From Cohnella lubricantis (lineage in GTDB: Bacteria > Bacillota > Bacilli > Paenibacillales > Paenibacillaceae): a stretch of 33,283 bases of DNA. A model generated the notes under the pieces. The model did not search any database. It was not told the DNA's origin and saw nothing but the letters and a program-made list of their open reading frames with translations. The stretch is from assembly GCF_014212015.1 (NCBI RefSeq), contig NZ_JACJVN010000071.1:1-33283 (forward strand). The letters are read 5' to 3'. Numbering within the stretch: position 1 is the stretch's first letter; the number at the start of each line of letters is the position of its first letter. The position numbers were made by a program, and so were the translations under genes. Shown piece after piece: positions 1 to 7,114 of the stretch.

Positions 1-3
1 CGC

Positions 4-53
4 CGCCAAGAGGCGCCAAGCGCAGGAGTTACTCGGCGAACCCGAGTAACTCC
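4..53. repeat. Hairpin element, probable dispersed intergenic repeat
   Basis: GGAGTTACTCGG at 25-36 is the perfect reverse complement of 42-53, giving a 12-bp stem with a 5-base loop. No T-run follows, so it is not a classical terminator. The bases leading into it (4-31) match the last 27 bases of the window (33257-33283) apart from a few indels, sharing AGGCGCCA, CGCAG and GAGTTA. This suggests a repeated hairpin element present near both ends. Confidence 0.5.
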
Positions 54-69
54 GCCGCCAACAATCCCA

Positions 70-107
70 AGGCCAGTGCGGGCAACCGTCTGGCCTCTTC
101 CTATTTT
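70..107 (+). terminator. Rho-independent terminator of an upstream gene
   Basis: AGGCCAG (70-76) pairs with CTGGCCT (90-96), and a T-rich tail with TTTTT (103-107) follows. It most likely ends a + strand gene that lies before the window. From 108 to 251 I see no gene, RNA or repeat. Confidence 0.6.
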
Positions 108-251
108 TGCGATCACGCCGCGCCAAGTATTGCCATCCCGTCCCATTGACGGTACGATGGGCACATCAACAGGCACATAACCGACACCACGAAGCTCAGG
201 CCCTACCTATGCGCGCTGCCACGGATATCGTGCGTATTGTTACGGAATTCG

Positions 252-280
252 TTGACAGCGCTTTCTCATTCCGCTATTCA
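252..280 (+). promoter_or_regulatory. Promoter of the two-component operon
   Basis: TTGACA at 252-257, a 17-bp spacer and TATTCA at 275-280 match sigma-A consensus well. The promoter lies about 40 bp before the sensor kinase start. No copy of the 21-bp-spaced half-sites found at the ABC and glucanase promoters is seen here, so kinase and regulator expression is probably independent of their own output. Confidence 0.65.
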
Positions 281-321
281 TCCTGCATACTGATGTTGTC
301 ATTATCCGGGGGTGCGCCGTC

Positions 322-2178
322 TTGCGATCGCGAAGGCTTCAGTTCCACAACCCGCTGACCCGAATGAAGCTGAACCGTCAGCTCATTCTGCTGTTCATCA
401 TTCTCGTCAGCCCCGTATTCCTCCTGAACTGGTACGCCAACAACCAGACCGAACAGATCCTGAAGCGCCATGTCACGAACGCTTATATGGAATTGAACAA
501 GCAGAACCATCTGCTCATTAACCGAGACATCGATACCGTCAACCGCGTCATGACGACGATTATCGTCAATCCAGTCGTACAGCAGCTGCAGGCGGGAAGA
601 CAGGATGCGATGCCGGACGCCGACGATCTCTATGACCGCGTCAAGCTGTACGAGACCGCCGACAAGCTCATCCCCTCGTACTCAATGGGGACGACAGGCG
701 GGGACGCCATCGCCTATTACCTGTACGTGTACGATCCCGAGGATCTGTACAGCTTCGCTCCGCACACCTCGCCGCGATTCCGCAACGGAGGCGTCTTCTT
801 CTACACGGATGCGACCAAGCCGGCCTGGGCCGACGAAGCTCTCGCGCTCAAAGGGCGCGGCTTCCTGAAGATCATCGACGGGGTGAACACCGGCCGTTCC
901 CAGACGCTCGCCTATATTCGCGCCGTGAACAGCGTCTACAGCGGGAAGCTGACCGTCGGCGTGCTGGTCGCCAGCAATATGGATAAGCGGATCGAGCAGT
1001 CGCTCGACACGGTCTCCCTGCCCGACAACGGCGAGATGTACTTGACGGACTACGGCAATACGGTGCTCGCTTCGACTGTGGAGAGCAGCATGGGCCGCCA
1101 GTTGGACCTGCCTCCAAGCCTCGTGAACGGAACCAAGGGGGAGACGACGCTCGACGACATTTACAAGGGCTATATCTATGTTCAGCATGCCGATTACGAG
1201 ATCAAGCAGAAGCTCGTCTACCGGATATCCACCGCTTCCCTGCTGCAGCAGCAGAGCGAGCTCAAGCGGGCGATTCAGTGGATCTCGATCGTCTACTCGC
1301 TGTTCGCGATGATCGTAATGGCATATTTCTGGCGCTCGCTGCTGTTCCCGCTGCAGAAGCTGGCCGGCTTCGTGCGAGGCTACGAGCCCGGGCGGAAGGT
1401 GCCGAATACGGAAGCGGTCAATCGCAACGACGAAGTCGGCGTTCTCATCCACGCGACCTACAGCTTGGCGCAGCGGCTGAACGTCTTGATCGAGGACCGT
1501 TATCTGATGGACATCAAGCAGAAGGAGGCACAGCTGCAGCTTCTCTATCAGCAGATCAATCCGCACTTGCTCTACAATACGCTCGAGAGCATCTATTGGA
1601 AGTCTACGCTCGAAGGCAATTCCGATTCGGCGGAGATGATCAAGGAGCTGTCGAAGCTGATGCGAATCAGCCTGAGCCGAGGCCGCGAGCTCATCACCGT
1701 TCAAGAGGAGCTGGAGCACGCGACGGCTTACACCCGGCTGCAGCAGAAGAGATACGAGTACGAATTCCAGGTGCGTTGGGAGACGGACGAGGAAGCGCAG
1801 GCGAATCTCATTCCCAAAATATCGCTTCAGCCGCTGATCGAGAATGCGATTATCCACGGCGTGCGCAACATGGGCGAGGACGGCGTCATCGTCGTGCGCG
1901 CCTTCAGGCGGGACGATCGGGTAGTCGTCGAGGTCGAGGACAACGGCTACAAGCCGGTTGATCATGAAGCGCTCAACCGGATGCTCCGCGAGCCTCTTCC
2001 GGAGATCCGGTCCAGCGGCGGCTACGGCGTTCATAATGTGCATGAGCGAATTCAGCTGCACTTCGGTCCGGAATACGGCATCCAGTATTCAAGTCCGCCC
2101 GGCGGCGGCACGCTCGTCACCATTCGATTGCCCGTTCGGCCGGCGCATGACGAACCGCTGCCGTCCGATGCGGATTAA
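322..2178 (+). CDS. YesM-type membrane sensor histidine kinase
   Basis: This is the sensor of a sugar-responsive two-component system. It autophosphorylates and passes phosphate to the response regulator encoded next. An N-terminal membrane segment (about residues 20-38) is followed by a roughly 270-residue extracellular sensing region, a second membrane segment (about 318-337), a HAMP-like linker and a His_kinase/HATPase_c core. The family motif QINPHLLYNTL carries the likely phospho-acceptor His415. The N box PLIENA spans 504-509 and the G1 motif VEDNG has Asp540; a G2-like GGYGVHN follows. The TTG start at 322 has GGGGGTG 7 bases upstream. ATG at 364 is an alternative that gives a more usual N-terminus but has no visible ribosome binding site. 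The regulator gene begins 23 bases after the stop. The ligand is inferred from neighbours to be an alpha-glucan oligosaccharide or its binding protein complex. Confidence 0.93.
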   Translation: MRSRRLQFHNPLTRMKLNRQLILLFIILVSPVFLLNWYANNQTEQILKRHVTNAYMELNKQNHLLINRDIDTVNRVMTTIIVNPVVQQLQAGRQDAMPDADDLYDRVKLYETADKLIPSYSMGTTGGDAIAYYLYVYDPEDLYSFAPHTSPRFRNGGVFFYTDATKPAWADEALALKGRGFLKIIDGVNTGRSQTLAYIRAVNSVYSGKLTVGVLVASNMDKRIEQSLDTVSLPDNGEMYLTDYGNTVLASTVESSMGRQLDLPPSLVNGTKGETTLDDIYKGYIYVQHADYEIKQKLVYRISTASLLQQQSELKRAIQWISIVYSLFAMIVMAYFWRSLLFPLQKLAGFVRGYEPGRKVPNTEAVNRNDEVGVLIHATYSLAQRLNVLIEDRYLMDIKQKEAQLQLLYQQINPHLLYNTLESIYWKSTLEGNSDSAEMIKELSKLMRISLSRGRELITVQEELEHATAYTRLQQKRYEYEFQVRWETDEEAQANLIPKISLQPLIENAIIHGVRNMGEDGVIVVRAFRRDDRVVVEVEDNGYKPVDHEALNRMLREPLPEIRSSGGYGVHNVHERIQLHFGPEYGIQYSSPPGGGTLVTIRLPVRPAHDEPLPSDAD

Positions 2179-2201
2179 CGAGATGCGGGAGGAAGATGAT
2201 C

Positions 2202-3521
2202 ATGTACACCATTCTGCTCGTCGACGACGAACCGCTCATCTGCAAGGGGCTTGGCAATCTGCTGCAGAACTCCGGTCTTGCGATCGGCACGATTCTGACC
2301 GCGGGCAATGGGCAAGAAGCGCTCGACTACTTGCGCCTAGAGAATGTAGATCTGCTCATCACCGATATTCAGATGGGCACGATGAGCGGCATCGAGCTGA
2401 TGCACCAGGCGAAGATCATCAAGCCGTGGGTGGAGACGATCGTCATCTCCGCCCATGAGACGTTCCAATACGCGCAGATGGCGATGCGGCTCGGCGCGAA
2501 GGATTACCTGATTAAGCCGCTGAACAACGAACACTTCCTCGATATCGTCCGCAACGTGCTGCTGAAGATCGAACGCCCTGTCCGCTCGGAAGAGGGGGCG
2601 GAAGAGATGTCCGGGATGCGGGGCAGCTTCCATATGACGCAGCCGGACGAAGAGAGGAACCGCCTGCTGAACGAGCTGATGGCTTGCGAGAGCGCGGAGA
2701 CGGAGAAGATCGCGCAGGAGCTGAAGCTGCGCCGCGGCATGGCGATCGGCGGCCCCTACTTCGCCGTCATCCGGATGCGCCTGTTGTTGGATGAGCTCGC
2801 CGAGAAGGATAAGCGGCTGCTTCAATACGCGGCGCTCAATATTGCGAGCGAGCTGCTCGGGCAGGAATGGAGCCACCAGGCGTTCTACTCGCGCGATGGC
2901 GAGATGTGCGTGCTGCTCGACTGGAGCGAGCGGACCTACGAGGAGCTGGGCGCGAATCGGATCGAGCAGCTGGAGTTCATCGGGAGAAGCCTGTTCCTCA
3001 ACATTGAGAAATACTTGGGGATCCGAAGCGTCGTCGGCATCAGCCAGATGCTAAGAGACGTTGCCTTCATTCCGCTGCTGAGTCAGCAGGCGGGCCGAGC
3101 GATGCGGTGGAACGAAGAGCATCGCGACCATTACATTTTCTACTATGGCGATTATAAGTGGGCGATGCGGGAAGGAACGTCCTCGGAAGAAGAGTGGGTC
3201 GGCCAGAGCAACATCATCGTCGAGCAAGCGAAGCAGTACATCGAGGAGAACTTCTGCAAGAAGGGCATTACGCTCAATGAAGTCGCGCGGCACAATCACG
3301 TCAGCCCGAACTACTTAAGCTATTTGTTCAAGAAGTACATGCATTGCAACCTGTGGGAATACGTCATCAAGCTGCGCATGGAGGAGAGCCGGCGGCTTAT
3401 TCTGACGACCGATCTGCGGCGTTACGAGATCGCGGACCGCGTCGGTTACGAATCGCCGGAGCACTTCAGCAAGATATTCAAGAAATATTACGGCATCAGC
3501 CCGACCGAGCTCAAGAAGTAA
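2202..3521 (+). CDS. YesN-type response regulator, REC plus AraC helix-turn-helix
   Basis: This is a cytosolic DNA-binding partner of the preceding kinase. Residues 1-120 form a receiver domain with the acidic pocket VDDE near residue 8 and phospho-acceptor Asp55 in LITDIQMG. A central YesN-type linker (about 130-320) follows. The C-terminal 100 residues hold two AraC helix-turn-helix units, with the signatures ITLNEVARHNHVSPNYLSYL and VGYESPEHFSKIFKKYYG. The start at 2202 is preferred over ATG 2196 because GGGAGG (2187-2192) is 9 bases away from 2202 but only 3 from 2196. AraC-type dimers usually bind two direct half-sites about 21 bp apart. Such pairs are visible upstream of the permease, lipoprotein and glucanase genes, which makes this protein their likely activator (inference). 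Confidence 0.93.
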   Translation: MYTILLVDDEPLICKGLGNLLQNSGLAIGTILTAGNGQEALDYLRLENVDLLITDIQMGTMSGIELMHQAKIIKPWVETIVISAHETFQYAQMAMRLGAKDYLIKPLNNEHFLDIVRNVLLKIERPVRSEEGAEEMSGMRGSFHMTQPDEERNRLLNELMACESAETEKIAQELKLRRGMAIGGPYFAVIRMRLLLDELAEKDKRLLQYAALNIASELLGQEWSHQAFYSRDGEMCVLLDWSERTYEELGANRIEQLEFIGRSLFLNIEKYLGIRSVVGISQMLRDVAFIPLLSQQAGRAMRWNEEHRDHYIFYYGDYKWAMREGTSSEEEWVGQSNIIVEQAKQYIEENFCKKGITLNEVARHNHVSPNYLSYLFKKYMHCNLWEYVIKLRMEESRRLILTTDLRRYEIADRVGYESPEHFSKIFKKYYGISPTELKK

Positions 3522-3550
3522 GATCGACCATGATCTTCATAGATTCGCAC
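3519..3550 (+). promoter_or_regulatory. Paired half-sites, likely response-regulator operator of ABC genes
   Basis: TAAGATCGACC (3519-3529) and TAGATTCGCAC (3540-3550) lie exactly 21 bp apart. Against TAAGATCGCAC, the sequence repeated perfectly before the glucanase gene, they match 9 and 8 of 11 positions. The second half-site ends 25 bases before the -10. The first overlaps the stop codon of the regulator gene. Confidence 0.5.
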
Positions 3551-3553
3551 ATG

Positions 3554-3581
3554 TTCACCTTCCCCCTTGCTTCTCTACAAT
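3554..3581 (+). promoter_or_regulatory. Promoter of ABC permease genes
   Basis: TTCACC (3554-3559), a 16-bp spacer and TACAAT (3576-3581) form a plausible sigma-A promoter. The -35 is poor while the -10 is good, as is usual for an activator-dependent promoter. The proposed activator half-sites end 3 bases before the -35. Confidence 0.5.
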
Positions 3582-3617
3582 AAGTGAGACCGATTAAGAA
3601 GGGATGAGGGGACTGCC

Positions 3618-4532
3618 ATGAACAATGCCGCAGCTTCGGCCGGACCGCCGGAGAATACCGGAAGTATGTTATCGAGAATCAAAAAGTACGGGCCGGGCTA
3701 CTTATTCCTCGTGCCCGCTGTAGTCTTATTCGTTCTCTTCCTGTGGCTCCCGATCGTCAAGGGGATCCTCTTCAGCTTCGAGAACGTCGACTTCGTCAAA
3801 GGGAATTCCTTCGTGGGGTTGGACAATTACCGCACGGTCTTCCAGGACGACACGATCGGCGAGTCGATCAAGAACACGCTCTATTATATGTTCCTCTGTC
3901 TCGTTATCGGCTTCTGGGTGCCTATTCTGTTCGCTGTCGCGATCTCCGAGATTCGCAGATTCCAAGGCGTCTTCCGCGTCATGGCTTATCTGCCCAACGT
4001 CATTCCGATCGTCGTGCTGTACGGCCTGTGGCGCTGGATTTACGATCCGGTAGGTCCGATCAACGCTGCCCTGCAATGGCTCGGCTTGGATCCGGTTATG
4101 TTCATGACCGATCCCAGATGGTCGATGGCCTCGCTCGTCATCATGGAGACGTGGCAGTCGTTCGGATCGGCCATGCTGATCTACCTGGCAGCCGTGCTCA
4201 GCATCCCGAAGGATTGGTACGAAGCGGCCGAGATCGACGGCGCGGGCGTCTGGGCCCGCATTCGCCACATTACGCTGCCTTCTATTAAAGGATTGATCGG
4301 CCTGCTGCTCATCATGCAGCTGATTGCCACCTCGCAAGGCTATCAATCGCAGCTGGCCATGCTGGACGGCGGCCCCGTGAACGCCACGATGACGTACGGC
4401 CTGAAGATCGTGAAGTATGCGTTCACGAGCCAGAACTACGGCGTCGCTTCCGCAATGGGCGTCTTGATGTTCATCGTGCTGGGCGTCTTGGCCGTCATAC
4501 AATTCAGACTGAGCAACCGGGAGGATGGATAA
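3618..4532 (+). CDS. Sugar ABC transporter permease, LplB/UgpA type
   Basis: This is one of two membrane subunits of a carbohydrate importer (CUT1 class). The 304-residue protein has a short cytoplasmic N-terminus, a first membrane segment at about 27-48 and five more predicted membrane segments. The ATPase-contacting EAA loop reads EAAEIDGAGVWARIRHITLP, about 100 residues before the C-terminus, the standard position. The ATG at 3618 is preceded by GAGGGG about 7 bases away. The second permease starts 2 bases after the stop, so the two are co-translated. No ABC ATPase is encoded nearby. In Firmicutes such importers commonly share one MsmX-type ATPase (established for the family; presumed here). 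Substrate is inferred from the alpha-glucan enzymes downstream. Confidence 0.93.
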   Translation: MNNAAASAGPPENTGSMLSRIKKYGPGYLFLVPAVVLFVLFLWLPIVKGILFSFENVDFVKGNSFVGLDNYRTVFQDDTIGESIKNTLYYMFLCLVIGFWVPILFAVAISEIRRFQGVFRVMAYLPNVIPIVVLYGLWRWIYDPVGPINAALQWLGLDPVMFMTDPRWSMASLVIMETWQSFGSAMLIYLAAVLSIPKDWYEAAEIDGAGVWARIRHITLPSIKGLIGLLLIMQLIATSQGYQSQLAMLDGGPVNATMTYGLKIVKYAFTSQNYGVASAMGVLMFIVLGVLAVIQFRLSNREDG

Positions 4533-4534
4533 TC

Positions 4535-5407
4535 GTGAAACTAGCGGAGCGCGGAATATTGTCCTCTCACGACTATCATCGCCATTCCACAAGGGCGCTG
4601 ATCGCCGTCATGACGCTCGCGATCGCGGCGATGTCGTTCAGCATGCTGTATCCGATCGCCGTCACGTTCCTGAATTCGTTCAAGTCCGTCGTCGATGTTA
4701 ATTCGTTCCCGCCGAAGCTGCTGCCAAGGGAGTGGATCTGGTCCAACTTCCGCGAGGGCTGGAACTTCTTGAAGCTGCCCATCTTCATGCGGAATTCCTT
4801 CTATATCTTCGCCGGGAGCCTTGTCGTTACGGTGCTGGCGGTCGGCGGGGCCGCATTCGCGCTGTCCAAGCTGAATTTGCCTTATCGGAAGGCGATCTTC
4901 TTCTTCTTCCTCATGACGCTGTTCATTCCGCCTTCGACGTACATCGTGCCGAACTTCGTCAACTTGAAGGATCTCGGGCTGATGAACTCCTACTTCGCCT
5001 TCTGGCTCCCGGCTGGCGCAAGCGCGTTCAACATGCTTCTGCTCAAGAGCTTCTTCGACGGCATCAACAACGAGATCTTCGAGGCGTCCCGCATCGACGG
5101 GGCTTCCAACTGGTACGGATTCACGAGAATCGCGCTGCCGCTCGCGCTGCCGATCATCTCGACGCTCGCGATCTTCCTGTTCTCTTCCGCGTGGAACGAC
5201 TGGTTCTGGCCGTCGCTGGTCATGCACGGGGACAACCACTACCCGGTGTCGACGGCGATCTACAAGCAAGTGATAGCGGCGCGGGGGCTGAAGCTGAACG
5301 TCAAATTCGCCATTCTGACGATGGTGGCCATCCCGCCGATGATCATCTTCCTGGTCTTCCAGCGGTTCATCATGCGCGGACTTCATCTGGGCGGCGTCAA
5401 AGGATGA
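4535..5407 (+). CDS. Sugar ABC transporter permease, LplC/UgpE type
   Basis: This is the second membrane subunit of the CUT1 importer. The 290-residue protein has six predicted membrane segments, the first at about 25-47. The EAA motif is EASRIDGASNWYGFTRIALP, in the usual place before the last two segments, and the C-terminal LHLGGVKG is the ending typical of this subfamily. Translation starts at GTG 4535, with GGGAGGATGG a few bases upstream inside the end of the first permease gene. The gap to the solute-binding protein gene is 124 bp and contains its own promoter-like signals, so the lipoprotein can be made in excess, as is normal for binding proteins. Confidence 0.93.
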   Translation: MKLAERGILSSHDYHRHSTRALIAVMTLAIAAMSFSMLYPIAVTFLNSFKSVVDVNSFPPKLLPREWIWSNFREGWNFLKLPIFMRNSFYIFAGSLVVTVLAVGGAAFALSKLNLPYRKAIFFFFLMTLFIPPSTYIVPNFVNLKDLGLMNSYFAFWLPAGASAFNMLLLKSFFDGINNEIFEASRIDGASNWYGFTRIALPLALPIISTLAIFLFSSAWNDWFWPSLVMHGDNHYPVSTAIYKQVIAARGLKLNVKFAILTMVAIPPMIIFLVFQRFIMRGLHLGGVKG

Positions 5408-5427
5408 TCGAGAGCTCGAACGAATCG

Positions 5428-5490
5428 TAGAGCTGCACACGATGCGAATAAGAATGCACATCGCGCTCCCGATTGCGATTCCATTATGAT
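5428..5490 (+). promoter_or_regulatory. Promoter and paired half-sites before solute-binding protein gene
   Basis: Half-sites TAGAGCTGCAC (5428-5438) and TAAGAATGCAC (5449-5459) are exactly 21 bp apart; the second matches TAAGATCGCAC at 9 of 11 positions. A -10 TATGAT lies at 5485-5490, starting 26 bases after the last base of the second half-site. No good -35 is present (positions 5462-5467 fall in the expected place), which fits activation by a bound AraC-type regulator. Confidence 0.45.
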
Positions 5491-5531
5491 GAGGTCGAAG
5501 CACAAATCCACTTAAGATAAGGGGAGTTCCA

Positions 5532-6989
5532 ATGCAAAGGATTAAGTTGCCCGCATTGCTGCTAAGCGCGGCCATGCTAGGCGCGCTGGTAACCGCCTGC
5601 AGCAATAACAACGACGGCGGCGGCGCAAGCTCGTCTTCATCGCCTTCCGGACAGTCGGATTCTTCGGCGCCATCGTCCTCGGCATCCGCTTCGGCTTCGG
5701 CGGATACGTCGGACGAGAAGGTCACCATCAAGATTTATTACCCGACGGCCGACAAGCCCGAGCTTCGCGCGATCGAGGACGCTAAGATCGCGCGCTTCGA
5801 AGCCAAGTATCCGAACGTAACGGTCGTACCGGACGATTGGCAGTATAATGTCAACGAGATCGGACCGAAGATGGCGGCCAACGAAGCGCCGACGTTCTTC
5901 AACACGTTCGCGACGGAAGCGAAGATGCTGGTCGAGAAGGGCTGGGCGGCGGACATTACCGATCTGTGGAACAATTACGAGCACAAGGACGACATCAATC
6001 CGGTTCTTCAGAATCAGTTCAATCTGGACGGCAAAGTATACGGCGTCACGCAGAACGGCTATGTCAGCGAAGTCGTGATCAACAAGAAGATGCTGGCCGA
6101 TAAGGGCATCGCGCTCCCGTCATACGACTGGACCTGGGACGACTTCTACAATATCGCCCAGCAAGCGGCCGATCCGAAGAAGGGCATCGCCGGCGTCGCC
6201 CCGATGGCTAAAGGCAATGACGGCGGCTGGAACTGGACCAACTTCCTGTTCGAAGCGGGCGGCGAGATCCAGACGGTAGCGGACGGCAAAGTGACCGCAG
6301 CGTTCAACTCCGACGCCGGCGTCAAGGCGCTGGACTTCTACAAGAAGCTGCGCTGGGAAGCCAATGCGGTTCCGCAGGACTGGGCGCTGGATTGGGGCGG
6401 CGCTACCGGCGCATTCGCGCAAGGGCGGGCTGCTATGGTAATTGCGGGGGCCGACGGTCCGTTGCAGCAGGCGCTGCAAGCCGGGCTGAAGCCGGAGGAT
6501 CTGGCGGTATATCCGATGCCGGCGGCGCAAGCGGGGGGCAAGCACACCGGGGTTCTCGGAGGCAACTATCTGGTCGTCAATCCGAATGCCTCCCCGGCGG
6601 AGCAGCAAGCCGCGTTCAACTACATCGTATTCGACTATTACTCGGACGACGCGCTCGTATCGCTGGAGCAGAGCATTAAGGATTTGCAGGCGAAGGGACA
6701 ATATTACGTGCCGCCGCATATGGACTATTACAAGCCGGATTCCGAATACGGCAAGAAGGTGCAGGACCTGCTCGCCAAGTACGACAACGCCTACAAGTAC
6801 GATCCGGCGGAAGCCGCGCTGCTCGATGGCAAGCCGGAAGCGCAATACAATACGCAGGAGTACTACGGCATCATAACGAACGCCATTCAAGAGGTGTTCA
6901 CGAAGAAGGACGCAGACGCGAAGACGCTGCTCGACAATGCGGCCCAAGAGATGCAGAGCAAGTATTACGACGCGATCACGGTTCAATAA
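5532..6989 (+). CDS. Extracellular sugar-binding lipoprotein of the ABC importer
   Basis: This is the solute-binding subunit (SBP family 1), tethered to the outer face of the membrane. The signal peptide ends in the lipobox LVTAC, so Cys23 should be lipidated and become the N-terminus. A Ser/Ala/Asp-rich linker to about residue 60 follows, a common spacer in Paenibacillus lipoproteins. The rest is a two-lobe periplasmic-binding fold, with aromatic stretches such as YDWTWDDFYNIA and NDGGWNWTNFLFEAGG that resemble sugar-stacking surfaces in this family. The 485-residue length is normal, if at the long end. GGGGAG sits 7 bases before the ATG. A strong hairpin terminator follows at 7004. By position it delivers sugar to the two preceding permeases. 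Confidence 0.92.
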   Translation: MQRIKLPALLLSAAMLGALVTACSNNNDGGGASSSSSPSGQSDSSAPSSSASASASADTSDEKVTIKIYYPTADKPELRAIEDAKIARFEAKYPNVTVVPDDWQYNVNEIGPKMAANEAPTFFNTFATEAKMLVEKGWAADITDLWNNYEHKDDINPVLQNQFNLDGKVYGVTQNGYVSEVVINKKMLADKGIALPSYDWTWDDFYNIAQQAADPKKGIAGVAPMAKGNDGGWNWTNFLFEAGGEIQTVADGKVTAAFNSDAGVKALDFYKKLRWEANAVPQDWALDWGGATGAFAQGRAAMVIAGADGPLQQALQAGLKPEDLAVYPMPAAQAGGKHTGVLGGNYLVVNPNASPAEQQAAFNYIVFDYYSDDALVSLEQSIKDLQAKGQYYVPPHMDYYKPDSEYGKKVQDLLAKYDNAYKYDPAEAALLDGKPEAQYNTQEYYGIITNAIQEVFTKKDADAKTLLDNAAQEMQSKYYDAITVQ

Positions 6990-7003
6990 GACAGATGGAG
7001 TCG

Positions 7004-7040
7004 GAATCCCCGGCGGGGCCAGCCCCCCCGGGGATTCTTC
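7004..7040 (+). terminator. Hairpin terminator after solute-binding protein gene
   Basis: GAATCCCCGG (7004-7013) pairs perfectly with CCGGGGATTC (7028-7037). The stem continues as GGGG/CCCC after one mismatch, with a 4-base loop. Only a weak TTC tail follows, so it may attenuate rather than stop transcription into the GH31 gene. Confidence 0.6.
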
Positions 7041-7046
7041 ATACGG

Positions 7047-7089
7047 TTGTCGATAATGTGTTCTGCTTTAAATGATGGAAGCGCTGCAT
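7047..7089 (+). promoter_or_regulatory. Possible promoter and weak cre-like site before GH31 gene
   Basis: TTGTCG (7047-7052) and TAAATG (7069-7074) are spaced 16 bp. TGGAAGCGCTGCAT (7076-7089) has the AAGCG core of a CcpA cre site but departs from consensus at four positions. I do not see the 21-bp-spaced half-sites here. Both calls are weak. Confidence 0.25.
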
Positions 7090-7114
7090 GCATCATATTG
7101 TTGAGGTGACTATC

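Noticed and set aside
682..2061. 459-residue open frame antisense to the sensor kinase
   Set aside because: It lies entirely opposite a well-supported kinase with all motifs, has no ribosome binding site and has the Arg/His/Leu-rich composition typical of antisense frames in GC-rich DNA.
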